A stretch of 64,000 nt of DNA from JAADHG01 sp964418645. Its GTDB lineage: Bacteria > Bacteroidota > Bacteroidia > Flavobacteriales > Flavobacteriaceae. The translations under genes were made by a program, and so were the position numbers. Positions 7,712-16,864 of this stretch are shown one piece after another. The stretch's first letter is position 1; every line of letters starts with the position of its first letter. The notes below the pieces were generated by a model. That model ran no database searches and was not told the origin of the DNA. It worked only from the letters and a program-made list of their open reading frames with translations. The DNA lies in the NCBI GenBank assembly GCA_964418645.1, contig CAYQME010000006.1, positions 1 through 64,000 of the forward strand, given 5' to 3'.

Positions 7712-9685
7712 ATGAAAAAACTAGGTTTAATCATCGCTTTAGTAATTAGCACAAATGTATTTGCACAAATTCTTGACCCTGTAAAATGGACAACAAGTAC
7801 AGAGAAAATTTCAGATACAGAATATAAACTAATTTCAACAGCAACTATTGATGCTGGTTGGCATCTATATTCTCAGAGTGTTCCAGAAGATGGACCAATT
7901 CCAACTACCTTTACTTATGAGGACAATGGTTTATTTAAAATTTTTGGTTTTACGTCAGAAGAAGAAGGGCATACGATAGACGATCCTGTTTTTGAAATGC
8001 GTATTAAGTTTTTTGAGAATAAGGCTGTTTTTGAACAAAAAATAGAAGTATTAGGCGATAAAACCACAATTAATGGTTTTGTGGAATATATGGTCTGCGA
8101 TGATGAAAAATGTTTACCACCAACCGAAGTAGATTTGGTGTTTAACCTTTCTGGAGCATCAACTACAAGTAGAGAAGTAACAAGTGTAACAGTTCAAAAG
8201 CAAAAGGAAACAACTACTGTTGATGACTCAAAATCAGAATCCAAGCGAAGTCTTTGGAGTACATTTATTATAGCTTTTATTTTTGGATTTACAGCGTTAT
8301 TAACGCCTTGTGTGTTCCCTATGATACCGTTAACCGTGAGCTTCTTTACCAAACAAAGTAAAAACAAAGTACAAGGGATAAAAAACGCAATAATTTACGG
8401 TGTTAGTATTGTTGTTATTTACGTGTTATTAGGAGTATTAGTTTCAGTTATATTTGGGCCAAGTGCTTTAAATGCATTAGCAACTAATATCTGGTTCAAT
8501 GTTATATTCTTCTTATTATTAATGGTATTTGCGGTATCCTTTTTAGGCGCATTCGAAATTACGTTACCTCAATCCTGGGCAAATAAAGCAGATGCACAGT
8601 CTAACAAGAGCGGATTGATAGGTATCTTTTTTATGGCATTAGCTTTAGCCATAGTTTCTTTTTCTTGTACAGGCCCAATTGTAGGAGCAATTTTAGTAGA
8701 AGCAGCATTTGGAGGTGATAAAATTGGCCCTATTGTAGGGATGTTAGGCTTTTCATTAGCCATAGCCTTACCATTTACATTATTTGCAGCTTTTCCTGGA
8801 TGGCTAAATTCATTGCCAAAGTCAGGTGGCTGGTTAAATACAGTTAAAGTAGTGTTAGGATTTTTAGAACTAGCATTGGCATTCAAATTCTTATCGCAAG
8901 CTGATTTAGTATTACAATTACATATTTTAGAGCGAGAGGTTTTTATTGCTATTTGGATAGCCGTTTTTGGGGCATTAGCATTCTATCTCTTTGGAAAAAT
9001 ACGCTTACCACACGATTCTCCTTTAGAATATATTTCGGTTGGAAGATTAGGATTAGGACTCATCGTGTTAACATTCACAATTTATATGATTCCGGGACTT
9101 TGGGGAGCACCTTTAAATTTAATTAGTGCTTTTCCACCACCACAAGATTATAGTGAATCGCCTTATGGTGTTGGTTTTACAAAAGTTGGAGGCTCAGTTA
9201 CAGCAAATCATGGCGATTTACCAGAAGGGGCTCACCTGTTAGCACCTCATGATATTATGGCGTTCCACGATTATGATACAGGATTGGCTTATGCTAAAAA
9301 AGTAGGCAAACCAGTAATGTTAGACTTTACTGGTTGGGCTTGTGTTAACTGTAGAAAAATGGAACAGAATGTATGGCCAAAACTTAATGTTTTAAATATT
9401 TTAAAGAATGAGGTAGTGCTAATTTCGTTGTATGTGGATGACAAGCGTAAGTTAGAAGCTGATGAAATTGTAGAGTCACAATTACGACCTGGAAAGAAGT
9501 TAAAGTATATTGGTCAGAAGTGGAGTGAATTTCAAACCATAAAATATAAAGCCAATTCACAACCGTTTTATGTGCTGTTGGATTATAATGAAGAAAATCT
9601 GATTGATCCAATAGCTTATACACCAGATGCCGAAGTGTATTACAACTGGCTTAAAGAAGGTATTTCAAAGTTTAAAAAACAGTAG
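7712..9685 (+). CDS. dsbD: Thiol:disulfide interchange protein DsbD-like
   Basis: A 657-residue three-part protein. A signal peptide (to about Ala18) precedes an N-terminal DsbD-alpha/DsbC-like periplasmic domain with the redox pair Cys129/Cys134 (MVCDDEKC). Residues of about 180-480 form the CcdA-like multi-helix membrane domain, with its first redox cysteine in LLTPCVFPMIP (Cys200) and its partner in FSCTGPIVG. The C-terminal thioredoxin domain carries WACVNC (Cys544/Cys547). It relays electrons from cytoplasmic thioredoxin to periplasmic thiol proteins. It is a single-gene unit with its own promoter and terminator, divergent from the arsenic operon. Whether it reduces periplasmic partners of that operon is speculation. 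Confidence 0.92.
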   Translation: MKKLGLIIALVISTNVFAQILDPVKWTTSTEKISDTEYKLISTATIDAGWHLYSQSVPEDGPIPTTFTYEDNGLFKIFGFTSEEEGHTIDDPVFEMRIKFFENKAVFEQKIEVLGDKTTINGFVEYMVCDDEKCLPPTEVDLVFNLSGASTTSREVTSVTVQKQKETTTVDDSKSESKRSLWSTFIIAFIFGFTALLTPCVFPMIPLTVSFFTKQSKNKVQGIKNAIIYGVSIVVIYVLLGVLVSVIFGPSALNALATNIWFNVIFFLLLMVFAVSFLGAFEITLPQSWANKADAQSNKSGLIGIFFMALALAIVSFSCTGPIVGAILVEAAFGGDKIGPIVGMLGFSLAIALPFTLFAAFPGWLNSLPKSGGWLNTVKVVLGFLELALAFKFLSQADLVLQLHILEREVFIAIWIAVFGALAFYLFGKIRLPHDSPLEYISVGRLGLGLIVLTFTIYMIPGLWGAPLNLISAFPPPQDYSESPYGVGFTKVGGSVTANHGDLPEGAHLLAPHDIMAFHDYDTGLAYAKKVGKPVMLDFTGWACVNCRKMEQNVWPKLNVLNILKNEVVLISLYVDDKRKLEADEIVESQLRPGKKLKYIGQKWSEFQTIKYKANSQPFYVLLDYNEENLIDPIAYTPDAEVYYNWLKEGISKFKKQ

Positions 9686-9713
9686 ATAATTTTAAAAATA
9701 ACACATATTTATA

Positions 9714-9751
9714 AAACCCTCTTTAGGTAATTTATCTAAGGAGGGTTTTTA
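9714..9751 (+). terminator. Rho-independent terminator after dsbD
   Basis: AAACCCTCTTTAG and CTAAGGAGGGTTT form a 13-bp stem with one G-T position and a 9-nt loop, followed by a T run. It lies 28 bp after the dsbD stop codon. Confidence 0.85.
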
Positions 9752-9807
9752 TTCTTATAGATTTACTTCATAGAAAAAATCTTATTTTTAGATGTGTTTT
9801 AAGTGTT

Positions 9808-10578
9808 ATGACCAATTGGATTGAATTATTAAACGATTTTAAAACTAAAAGAGTCCCCATTGCTTTGGTTACAGTTACTAAATGCTTAGGGTCTACACCT
9901 TGTGTAGTTGGTTCCAGAATGATTGTCACTAAAAAGAAAGACATATTTGGAACCGTTGGAGGAGGAAAGTTAGAGTTTCTAGCAATTGATGAGGCAATAA
10001 TTGCCATTAATGAAAACAGAATAATAGAACTTTCATACACTTTAGGGCCAGAATTTGAGCAATGCTGTGGTGGAAAAGTTGAATTAATTATAGAGTCTAT
10101 GAACCAATCACCAGAACTATTTTTATTTGGAGCAGGACATATTGGTGTTGAAATATGTCAATTGTTAAAGGACACCCCTTTTCAGGTGAATTTAATAGAT
10201 TCCAGAGACGGTTGGCTCTCCAATATAGAGTTTGAAGATTATGTTGCAAAGTGTACGGTGAGCATAAATGATTTTAAAACATTTAAAGAAGCAGTGCATT
10301 GGGGCAACAATTGCTTTGTACTTGTAATGACTCATGACCATACTATCGATTTTGATATTATAGCTATGGCGTTACAAAACGACACTAAATTCTTAGGACT
10401 TATTGGTAGTAAAACCAAGCGTGTGCGGTTTCATAATATGTTGGTTAACGAACTATCTATTAAAGAGGGTATGACCAATGTAGTTTGTCCTATTGGTATA
10501 GAAATAGGAGGAAACTCACCTAAAGAAATAGCCATTAGTGTAGTTGCGCAATTGTTGAAAGAGCATTATAAAGGGTAA
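9808..10578 (+). CDS. xdhC: Xanthine dehydrogenase maturation factor XdhC
   Basis: A 256-residue XdhC/CoxI-family protein. The N-terminal XdhC_CoxI segment shows ALVTVTKCLGSTPCVVGSRM with conserved cysteines. GTVGGGKLE and QCCGGKVEL follow, the latter a family hallmark. The C-terminal Rossmann part has LFLFGAGHIG and the closing GLIGSKTKR and CPIGIEIGGNSP motifs. XdhC binds molybdenum cofactor, assists its sulfuration and inserts it into xanthine dehydrogenase. It is on the plus strand, about 6 kb from the xdhAB genes and convergent with the purine operon, but is the obvious partner of that enzyme. Confidence 0.9.
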   Translation: MTNWIELLNDFKTKRVPIALVTVTKCLGSTPCVVGSRMIVTKKKDIFGTVGGGKLEFLAIDEAIIAINENRIIELSYTLGPEFEQCCGGKVELIIESMNQSPELFLFGAGHIGVEICQLLKDTPFQVNLIDSRDGWLSNIEFEDYVAKCTVSINDFKTFKEAVHWGNNCFVLVMTHDHTIDFDIIAMALQNDTKFLGLIGSKTKRVRFHNMLVNELSIKEGMTNVVCPIGIEIGGNSPKEIAISVVAQLLKEHYKG

Positions 10579-10581
10579 TAA

Positions 10582-10684
10582 TTGTCATTCTGAATCTTTT
10601 GACTGACGTTTAAGACAGTCTAAAGTGAAGAATCTCATAATGAGATTCCTCGTCGCTTCTTTGGTCGCTCTAGCTGAATGACAA
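10582..10684. repeat. Dispersed palindromic repeat between xdhC and the aldolase-like gene
   Basis: The element begins TTGTCATTC and ends GAATGACAA, perfect 9-bp inverted ends. An internal pair AATCTCATAATGAGATT adds a second palindrome. It fills the whole gap between the convergent genes and may also act as a bidirectional terminator. It resembles repeats that recur in flavobacterial genomes; only one copy is in this window. Confidence 0.6.
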
Positions 10685-10686
10685 AA

Positions 10687-12120
10687 CTACTTCATCTTTG
10701 CTCGTCTATCCTTCAAAATTTTCGCAAACGAACGTGTTCTAATTTCATCCAGAGTTAAGCCGGTTGCAAGCACTTCATCCATGGTAATTGCACCACTATT
10801 TAAAGCTTTTAAAAAGTAATTTAAGAGTCCTTGTCCTGTGGCGGCATCATCAAAAGTATCACCAATTAAAGTCGCTTGGGCTGCTTTTACAACAAAGGTT
10901 TTTAAGCGTAAAACAGCATCGTCATAACTCTCTAAAAAGAAGGCATAAACTGCTGTGTAACGCATAGGTAGTTGCGCAGGATTCAAATCCCAACCTTGAT
11001 ATAGTCCTTTATATAACGAATGCCGAATATGTTTATAGCCTTTCAACCATGCACGATGTACCACAGTTTTATTTTCTTGTTCTTGAGCTTCGGTTAATTC
11101 GCCACGATGAGGTCCGATAGGCATAGTGTTGGTTGCACCATCAGAAAGCCAAACACCAGTATGATTTAAGGCGACTTTGGTCATATAATGCGCAAAATCA
11201 CACACATCATGATCCATTTCTTGATATCTTGCTGTAATGTTGTTTGAGGCTGTATAATCGTAAGTGCCAAAATGTGTTGCAATGCAACGTCCTTTACTTG
11301 CTAAAATAAAACGGTATAAGGGGTTTGTTCCTGTATAATCAATAATAGATTGTGTGGTTTCGACCATAATCTCCATTTTTAAAGCTCCAGATTCCAAGTG
11401 GAATTGTTCCTCTATAATTTCAAAAAATGATACCAAAGCAATAATCTGCTCGGGAATAGTCACTTTTGGAAGCATGACTACAAAATTATTTGGTAACTTC
11501 CCATTGGTCTCTGTGAGTAAAGTGGTTAAAAAGATATCAAGTGTGCGTAAACCACGTTCTTTTAATTCTTCGGTAAACGGTTTTATTCTAATCCCAATAA
11601 AAGGCGAAAGCGTATTGTCTTGCATGCCTTTTGCTACCTGAGTTGCCGCCGTAATTGCTGTGTCGTCTTCTTCTTTGTCTGAACGATTTCCAAAACCATC
11701 TTCAAAATCTATTCTAAAATCTTCGACAGCTTCACGCTTTAATTTTACGATTACCTTTTTATAAATGCAATATGAAAATCCAGCATAATGATGTTTTAAT
11801 TCCTCTTTTGAAAGCGTATTAAGTTCATCAATGAGTGCTTTTTGAGCGTTATCCTCTTTTGGAAAATTTTCAAACCCATTGAGCTGAAAGGCTTTCCCAA
11901 ATTCTATAAAGTTAGGGGCATAATGCAATAAAGATTTTAAAGCGATTGTACCTAAGACTTGTGTGGTATTAGATTTAAAAAGGTTAGCGCCGCCATATAC
12001 TGTATGTATGGGTTGCCTGTCTTCTCTATCGCCACGATAAATTTTATTGAATGTGGTATTGGCAATTTTTAAGTTGCCAAATATGCGTGATTTTTTATCT
12101 TCTGAAATACTTAAATTCAT
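10687..12120 (-). CDS. CitE/HpcH-like aldolase homologue (DUF6986 type) in the purine locus
   Basis: A 477-residue protein not matching any characterised purine enzyme. It has features of the CitE/HpcH (malyl-CoA lyase-like, TIM-barrel) superfamily: GIRIKPF with an Arg near 178, DFEDGFGNRS (Asp138, Glu140, Asp141), EIMVETTQSI with metal-site Glu254, and ATHFGTYDYT (283-290). It resembles proteins catalogued as DUF6986 and sometimes mislabelled phosphoenolpyruvate kinase. It is the last gene after uraDH, in the same orientation but separated by 120 bp holding a palindromic repeat. A role on glyoxylate or ureidoglycolate, the end products of allantoate breakdown, is a reasonable guess; no reaction is established here. 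Confidence 0.7.
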   Translation of the reverse strand: MNLSISEDKKSRIFGNLKIANTTFNKIYRGDREDRQPIHTVYGGANLFKSNTTQVLGTIALKSLLHYAPNFIEFGKAFQLNGFENFPKEDNAQKALIDELNTLSKEELKHHYAGFSYCIYKKVIVKLKREAVEDFRIDFEDGFGNRSDKEEDDTAITAATQVAKGMQDNTLSPFIGIRIKPFTEELKERGLRTLDIFLTTLLTETNGKLPNNFVVMLPKVTIPEQIIALVSFFEIIEEQFHLESGALKMEIMVETTQSIIDYTGTNPLYRFILASKGRCIATHFGTYDYTASNNITARYQEMDHDVCDFAHYMTKVALNHTGVWLSDGATNTMPIGPHRGELTEAQEQENKTVVHRAWLKGYKHIRHSLYKGLYQGWDLNPAQLPMRYTAVYAFFLESYDDAVLRLKTFVVKAAQATLIGDTFDDAATGQGLLNYFLKALNSGAITMDEVLATGLTLDEIRTRSFAKILKDRRAKMK

Positions 12121-12143
12121 TTTTTTTGATATTATTGTTTAAT

Positions 12144-12231
12144 GTCATTGCGAGGACAAAGGACGTGGCAATCTGTATGTTTTTAACTTCAATTCAAAAG
12201 ATTACTTCGTCATTTTATTTCTCGTAATGAC
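12144..12231. repeat. Dispersed palindromic repeat upstream of the aldolase-like gene
   Basis: GTCATTGCGAG at the left and CTCGTAATGAC at the right form imperfect 11-bp inverted ends (one mismatch), with GGCAATCTGT and AAAGATTACTTCG inside. This wording is typical of a common Bacteroidota intergenic repeat. It separates the uraDH stop codon from the next gene. Confidence 0.55.
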
Positions 12232-12240
12232 GATATATTT

Positions 12241-13110
12241 TTAACTCCCTCTATATGTGGTATACCCAAACGGATTAATTAATAATGGAATATGGTAATG
12301 ACTACTGTCTGTGACTTCAAACTGTATAGAAACTTCAGGGTAAAAGCCTTTTTGTGTTTTGCTTTCATAGTAAGCATGTGTGTTAAACGACATTACATAA
12401 ACTCCCGGAATTAATATCCTGCCTGGAGGAAGCACATCACTAAGACGTCCATCAATATTAGTATTACCAACACTCATAGGTTTCCACAGATTATCTCGTA
12501 GTCCTTTTAAAGTAATAATCATACCATTTGCTGGTGTTCCAACAGATGTGTCTAAAGCATGTGTTGTAATATGACTTTGTAAACCAGCTGTTTCAGTTAA
12601 CCCTTTAATTAATTTATCCAACCGAATTACAGTAATTTTATGTTGCTCGTTCATGGCGACATAAATTTCATCTTCTTTTTTGTTTTGCAATCTGGTATTA
12701 ATAATGGCGAGCATTTCACTGGCCGATTTTCCACTTGCACTGACAATAAAAATATAACCAAATTTGGCTTCGTATTGTGTATTTGCTTCTGATAACGCTT
12801 CAATGGTTTGCGTATTGGCTTCAGCCATTTTGGATTGCTCGTTATTTGCCCAATCCTTAGTATGAGCAAATTTTTCTTTTAAGCTATCTACATCTCCAAT
12901 TTTTGGATGTCCAGTAAAAGCTTCTTTAAAATCTTCAAGTGAACAATCATTATACCAAATAGAAGCTGCTTTTTTAAGGACATCTTCTTCTGAAGAAAAG
13001 GGTCTTAACGCTACCATTTTTGAAATCCAAGTTTTGGACACACAACATTTTTCAAGATGTTTATGTGCTTCTTTTTCTGATAGTGAATTGAGTATGTTTA
13101 ATGTTATCAT
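12241..13110 (-). CDS. Bifunctional OHCU decarboxylase / 5-hydroxyisourate hydrolase
   Basis: A 289-residue fusion. Residues 1 to about 165 form the OHCU decarboxylase (UraD) domain, with the catalytic motif GHPKIGDVDSL (His68). Residues of about 175-289 form the transthyretin-related hydroxyisourate hydrolase (UraH) domain, with THALDTSVGTPA (His184) and the diagnostic C-terminal YRGS. The natural order of reactions is HIU hydrolysis and then OHCU decarboxylation, giving S-allantoin from the PuuD product. It has no signal peptide and is cytoplasmic. It lies 6 bp after puuD in the same operon. The domain order resembles other bacterial UraD-UraH fusions. Confidence 0.93.
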   Translation of the reverse strand: MITLNILNSLSEKEAHKHLEKCCVSKTWISKMVALRPFSSEEDVLKKAASIWYNDCSLEDFKEAFTGHPKIGDVDSLKEKFAHTKDWANNEQSKMAEANTQTIEALSEANTQYEAKFGYIFIVSASGKSASEMLAIINTRLQNKKEDEIYVAMNEQHKITVIRLDKLIKGLTETAGLQSHITTHALDTSVGTPANGMIITLKGLRDNLWKPMSVGNTNIDGRLSDVLPPGRILIPGVYVMSFNTHAYYESKTQKGFYPEVSIQFEVTDSSHYHIPLLINPFGYTTYRGS

Positions 13111-13116
13111 CTGCTT

Positions 13117-14520
13117 TTATTTTGGTGCGCCTTGATTTATCCAACAATTAATGACATCGCGTTCTTCTTGAGTCATTCCAGTTTGGTTATTGTTGAAGGG
13201 CATATTTTTTACTACCACAACACGCTGAAAAATTTTATCTCTCAGGTTGTAAATTTGCTCTGCGGTGTCATATTTTACACCATTAGGCGCTACTTTCCAG
13301 ATAGCGTCCGTTGGATTTGCTGAATGACATGTAGTGCACCTATTATTAATAATGGTACTTACTTGTTCTAAAGAAACCGTTTCGGTACACGCTTCATATT
13401 TAGGTTTTTCAGGTGCTGTAACAAATGCTACGGATAACAAAAGTAACACAGAAATTGGCATTACCCAAACCGAAAGTTGCCCTTTTTCGCGTGCGTTTAA
13501 ATAGTGTTTTATACCTGCACTTCCTAAAGTAATGGCAATAAGTACAATCCATTGATAGGTATTTCCGAAGGTACTCGGAAAATGATTGCTTATCATAATA
13601 AATAATACGGGAAGCGTAAAATAGTTATTAGAATACGAGCGAATAAAAGCGGCTTTGCCGTCTTCTGGATTTGGTGCTAATCCTTTTTTTGCGGCATTTA
13701 CCATGCGTTTTTGCCCAGGAATGATAATGAAAAACACATTGGCAGCCATTAAGGTGCCTATTAAAGCGCCAAAATGTATGTACGCTGCTCTTCCACTAAA
13801 AACTTGAGCGTAAAACCATGCAAAAAAGATTAAAAATACTGTCATAGCAATAGTGAAAACAAGTTTATTGCTAATTAAGCGTTTACACATTTGGTCGTAG
13901 ATTATCCAACCAATAATTAATGAAACAATACTAATAGTTATTGCAGATGCAACACTTATATCTAAAACTTCGGGATCTATTAAAAATGATTTTGCATTAA
14001 AATAATAGACAATTGCCAATAAACAGAACCCAGAAAGCCAAGTAAAATAGGCTTCGTATTTAAACCAATGTAAATCTTTTGAGATTTTTTTTGGAGCTAG
14101 TTTGTATTTTTCTAAATAGTAGAATCCGCCACCATGAACAGCCCAGAGATTTCCAGCCAATTCATCTCTTATATCTTTAGTTCGGTTTAAAGCGTTTTCT
14201 AAAAATACAAAATAAAAAGAGGCACCAATCCAAGCAATACCAAAGGTAATATGCATCCAACGGACCGTTAAGTTTAGCCATTCAAACAAGTGGCTTTCCC
14301 AGATAGTACCTTTTAAAAATAAATAGAGAATCCCAATACCACCAATACTTGCAATGACAATAAACGCATAAAACCAATTTTGAGATGTTTGTAATGATTC
14401 TGCTTTTTCGTCATTATTTTCTGCTTTATAAAACTTGATTAAATGATGTAGTTTGTAAGTTACAACAACTATTATAATGAATATTATTAACCAAGCTATA
14501 CCTAAAAAAATCTCTATCAT
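13117..14520 (-). CDS. puuD: Membrane urate hydroxylase PuuD with C-terminal cytochrome c domain
   Basis: A 467-residue membrane protein. An N-terminal helix is followed by a urate-oxidase membrane domain with about eight helices and histidine-rich WMHITFGIAWIGASF. The C-terminal domain carries one haem c site, CTTCH (395-399), with a probable axial Met in KNMPF (about 440). PuuD oxidises urate to 5-hydroxyisourate and passes electrons through its haem to the respiratory chain rather than making peroxide as soluble uricase does. It sits between allantoicase and uraDH with gaps of only 5-6 bp, fitting coordinated urate breakdown. Confidence 0.92.
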   Translation of the reverse strand: MIEIFLGIAWLIIFIIIVVVTYKLHHLIKFYKAENNDEKAESLQTSQNWFYAFIVIASIGGIGILYLFLKGTIWESHLFEWLNLTVRWMHITFGIAWIGASFYFVFLENALNRTKDIRDELAGNLWAVHGGGFYYLEKYKLAPKKISKDLHWFKYEAYFTWLSGFCLLAIVYYFNAKSFLIDPEVLDISVASAITISIVSLIIGWIIYDQMCKRLISNKLVFTIAMTVFLIFFAWFYAQVFSGRAAYIHFGALIGTLMAANVFFIIIPGQKRMVNAAKKGLAPNPEDGKAAFIRSYSNNYFTLPVLFIMISNHFPSTFGNTYQWIVLIAITLGSAGIKHYLNAREKGQLSVWVMPISVLLLLSVAFVTAPEKPKYEACTETVSLEQVSTIINNRCTTCHSANPTDAIWKVAPNGVKYDTAEQIYNLRDKIFQRVVVVKNMPFNNNQTGMTQEERDVINCWINQGAPK

Positions 14521-14525
14521 TTAAT

Positions 14526-15524
14526 TTATTTTATAGTTCCCAAAATACGCAATCTGCTAATACCTCCATCAGGATAAATCTTTAATTTAATATGAGTTAT
14601 GGTGTCGTGTTCATTTATAAAAGAGCTTTCAAAATGATGCATTTGGTCGGCTTCTAATTTTTGTTTTTCCAATAATGGAAACCATTGTACATTGTTATCT
14701 ATAATATCTTCATCATTATTACTATTACAAGCATCAATAGCACAAGCATCTGGGTAATTGCCTTTAAAATGTTTGGTATCCACAATTATTTTGTTGACAA
14801 TGCCTTGGTGTCCCAATTTAATGGTAACCCAATCTTCATTATTGGGTGTTCGGTTGCGTTTTGTTTCCCAACCGTCTCCCATATTTTTTCCAGTTGTTGG
14901 TGCAATTAAATTATCCATAGCACTAAAAAACATATCGTTACAGCATAGTGCTTTGCCACAGTTATTTGCTAGAGCCAAATCTATTATTTCTTCTGAATTG
15001 ACACGAGACCAATCTTTAAAAACGTCGCCATAAACTCTAAAACGAGCGACACCTCCATCAGGATAAATGAGTAATCTTACGTGTGTATATACGTTATCGA
15101 AATCAATTTCAAAGAAATGCTGACTGCCAGGATTTAAAGGTGATTTAGGTAATATTTCTTCCCAATCGAGTTCGTCGGCTTTACTCCAAAATAAATTTTC
15201 GTCTCCTAAATTAATAGCTTCAACCGAGGCAAAAGGCGGATGATTCCCTAAAAAATGATTGGTATCAATATCAAAGCCTTTTATAATGCCTTCAGCACCC
15301 AGTTTAATGATAGCCCAATCGTGACCTGGAGTACGTTTACGCCTAGATTCCCAGCCGTCCATCCATTTTCCATGGTCGGTATATTTGTCTGGAATAAAAA
15401 TACCACGACCTTCTTTGATTAGGTTTTCTTTTTCAGCAAAAAAATCGTCTGTTGCATAGAGTACTTGTCCACCAATTTTCTCGGAAGCAAGGTCTGTGTA
15501 TTTTTTAAGTTTACCTTCAAGCAT
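14526..15524 (-). CDS. alc: Allantoicase
   Basis: A 332-residue protein built from two tandem jelly-roll repeats, as in known allantoicases. The repeat signature GWESRRKRTPGHDW in the first half recurs as GWETKRNRTPNNEDW in the second. Likewise LLIYPDGGVARFRVYG recurs as LKIYPDGGISRLRILG. It hydrolyses allantoate to ureidoglycolate and urea. Its start codon shares one base with the allantoinase stop (TAATG), so translation is coupled. No urease or ureidoglycolate lyase is seen in the window, so later steps must be encoded elsewhere or follow another route. Confidence 0.93.
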   Translation of the reverse strand: MLEGKLKKYTDLASEKIGGQVLYATDDFFAEKENLIKEGRGIFIPDKYTDHGKWMDGWESRRKRTPGHDWAIIKLGAEGIIKGFDIDTNHFLGNHPPFASVEAINLGDENLFWSKADELDWEEILPKSPLNPGSQHFFEIDFDNVYTHVRLLIYPDGGVARFRVYGDVFKDWSRVNSEEIIDLALANNCGKALCCNDMFFSAMDNLIAPTTGKNMGDGWETKRNRTPNNEDWVTIKLGHQGIVNKIIVDTKHFKGNYPDACAIDACNSNNDEDIIDNNVQWFPLLEKQKLEADQMHHFESSFINEHDTITHIKLKIYPDGGISRLRILGTIK

Positions 15525-16864
15525 TAATTATGTTTTAGTAATAATCTCCCTTGTTGAAGGGTTTTTAGTTTTGAATTCTCAACGACTTGTGTGCCGTTAA
15601 CAAATGTATGAATTACTTTTCCAAAAAGCATTTCGTTTGCATAAGGTGTAGCTTTATGTTTATGCTGAATAGATTCTTCAGTAATTGTAAAAGCTTTTGT
15701 ATCATCCCAAACTGTAATATCGGCATCAAAACCTTCTTGTAATTTTCCTTTTTGCTGCTCTAATCCTAAAAATTGTGCTGGATTTTTGGTGAGCAACGGA
15801 ATTAATTTTTCAAGCGTAAGTCCTCTTTGCCTTCCTTTGGAATACAATAAAGGAAGCGTAAATTGCAAGCCTGAAATGCCACCCCAAGCTTTAAAAAAAT
15901 CGCCACTTTCTAATTGTTTTAGTTCTGGAGGAGCAGGAGAATGATCGGATGCTAAAAAATTAAAATCATCATTTAATACTGCATTCCAAAGCAAGTTATT
16001 GTTTTCTTTTTCTCTGATTGGAGGGGCACACTTATAAATTGGAGAAGCATCTGGAATGTTCTCAGCGTTAAAATATAAATAATGCGAACAGGTTTCAACG
16101 GTTAATTTATTGGTTTTTTGTTTACGTTTTTTTATACGCTCTAAACCTTCCGAAGCTGATAAATGAACTATATGAACTTTAATATCAAATTTCTTTTGAA
16201 TATCTAAAGCCAAATCAATAGCATTGGTTTCCCAATGTTGTGGCCTTGAATATAAATACTCCTGATAGCTTTTTGGGTTATTAACTTCTGGAACATTAGT
16301 ATCACTCAATTCACAATGTAACAATAGTGGAATATCATAGGTTTTTAAAATTGGCACAATGGCTTCTAAATGAGTTTTGTTCACATTTGGAAATTCGTCA
16401 ATTCCGGAATGTGTTAAAAAACCTTTGATACCAAAAACACCAGCTTTGATTAAATCTTCAATATCATCTGAATTTGTTGGGATAATACCTCCGTAAAATC
16501 CGCAATTCACATGGAGTTTATTATTAGAAGCTGTCTGTTTAATTTGAAAAGCTTCAGAAGTTGTTGTAACAGGATTGGCGTTTAAAGGCATTTCAATAAG
16601 CGTAGTAACACCGCCAATGGCAGCTGCTTTTGTAGCTGTTTCAAAGCCTTCCCAATCCTCACGTCCTGGTTCGTTTATATGCACATGAACATCAATAATT
16701 CCAGGTATTACAATGAGATTGCTATAATCTAAAAGGGAGATATTATCTAAGGGATGATAACCATTAAAAATTTGATGAATCTTATCATTTTTTATATAAA
16801 GTGTCGCCTCGACAAATTGATTGTTGATAAAGCATCGTTTGCTATGTGCTAAAAAATTATTCAT
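15524..16864 (-). CDS. allB: Allantoinase (amidohydrolase superfamily)
   Basis: A 446-residue cyclic amidohydrolase. Metal-site motifs are DVHVHINEPGRED (His60, His62), the carboxylated lysine in FGIKGFLTHSG (Lys147), HCELSD (His183), HIVHLS and SDHSPAP near the end of the barrel. These fit allantoinase AllB better than dihydroorotase, given the neighbours and the EPGREDWEGFETAT segment. It opens the hydantoin ring of allantoin to give allantoate. It overlaps xdhB by 8 bp and alc by 1 bp in one operon. Confidence 0.92.
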   Translation of the reverse strand: MNNFLAHSKRCFINNQFVEATLYIKNDKIHQIFNGYHPLDNISLLDYSNLIVIPGIIDVHVHINEPGREDWEGFETATKAAAIGGVTTLIEMPLNANPVTTTSEAFQIKQTASNNKLHVNCGFYGGIIPTNSDDIEDLIKAGVFGIKGFLTHSGIDEFPNVNKTHLEAIVPILKTYDIPLLLHCELSDTNVPEVNNPKSYQEYLYSRPQHWETNAIDLALDIQKKFDIKVHIVHLSASEGLERIKKRKQKTNKLTVETCSHYLYFNAENIPDASPIYKCAPPIREKENNNLLWNAVLNDDFNFLASDHSPAPPELKQLESGDFFKAWGGISGLQFTLPLLYSKGRQRGLTLEKLIPLLTKNPAQFLGLEQQKGKLQEGFDADITVWDDTKAFTITEESIQHKHKATPYANEMLFGKVIHTFVNGTQVVENSKLKTLQQGRLLLKHN

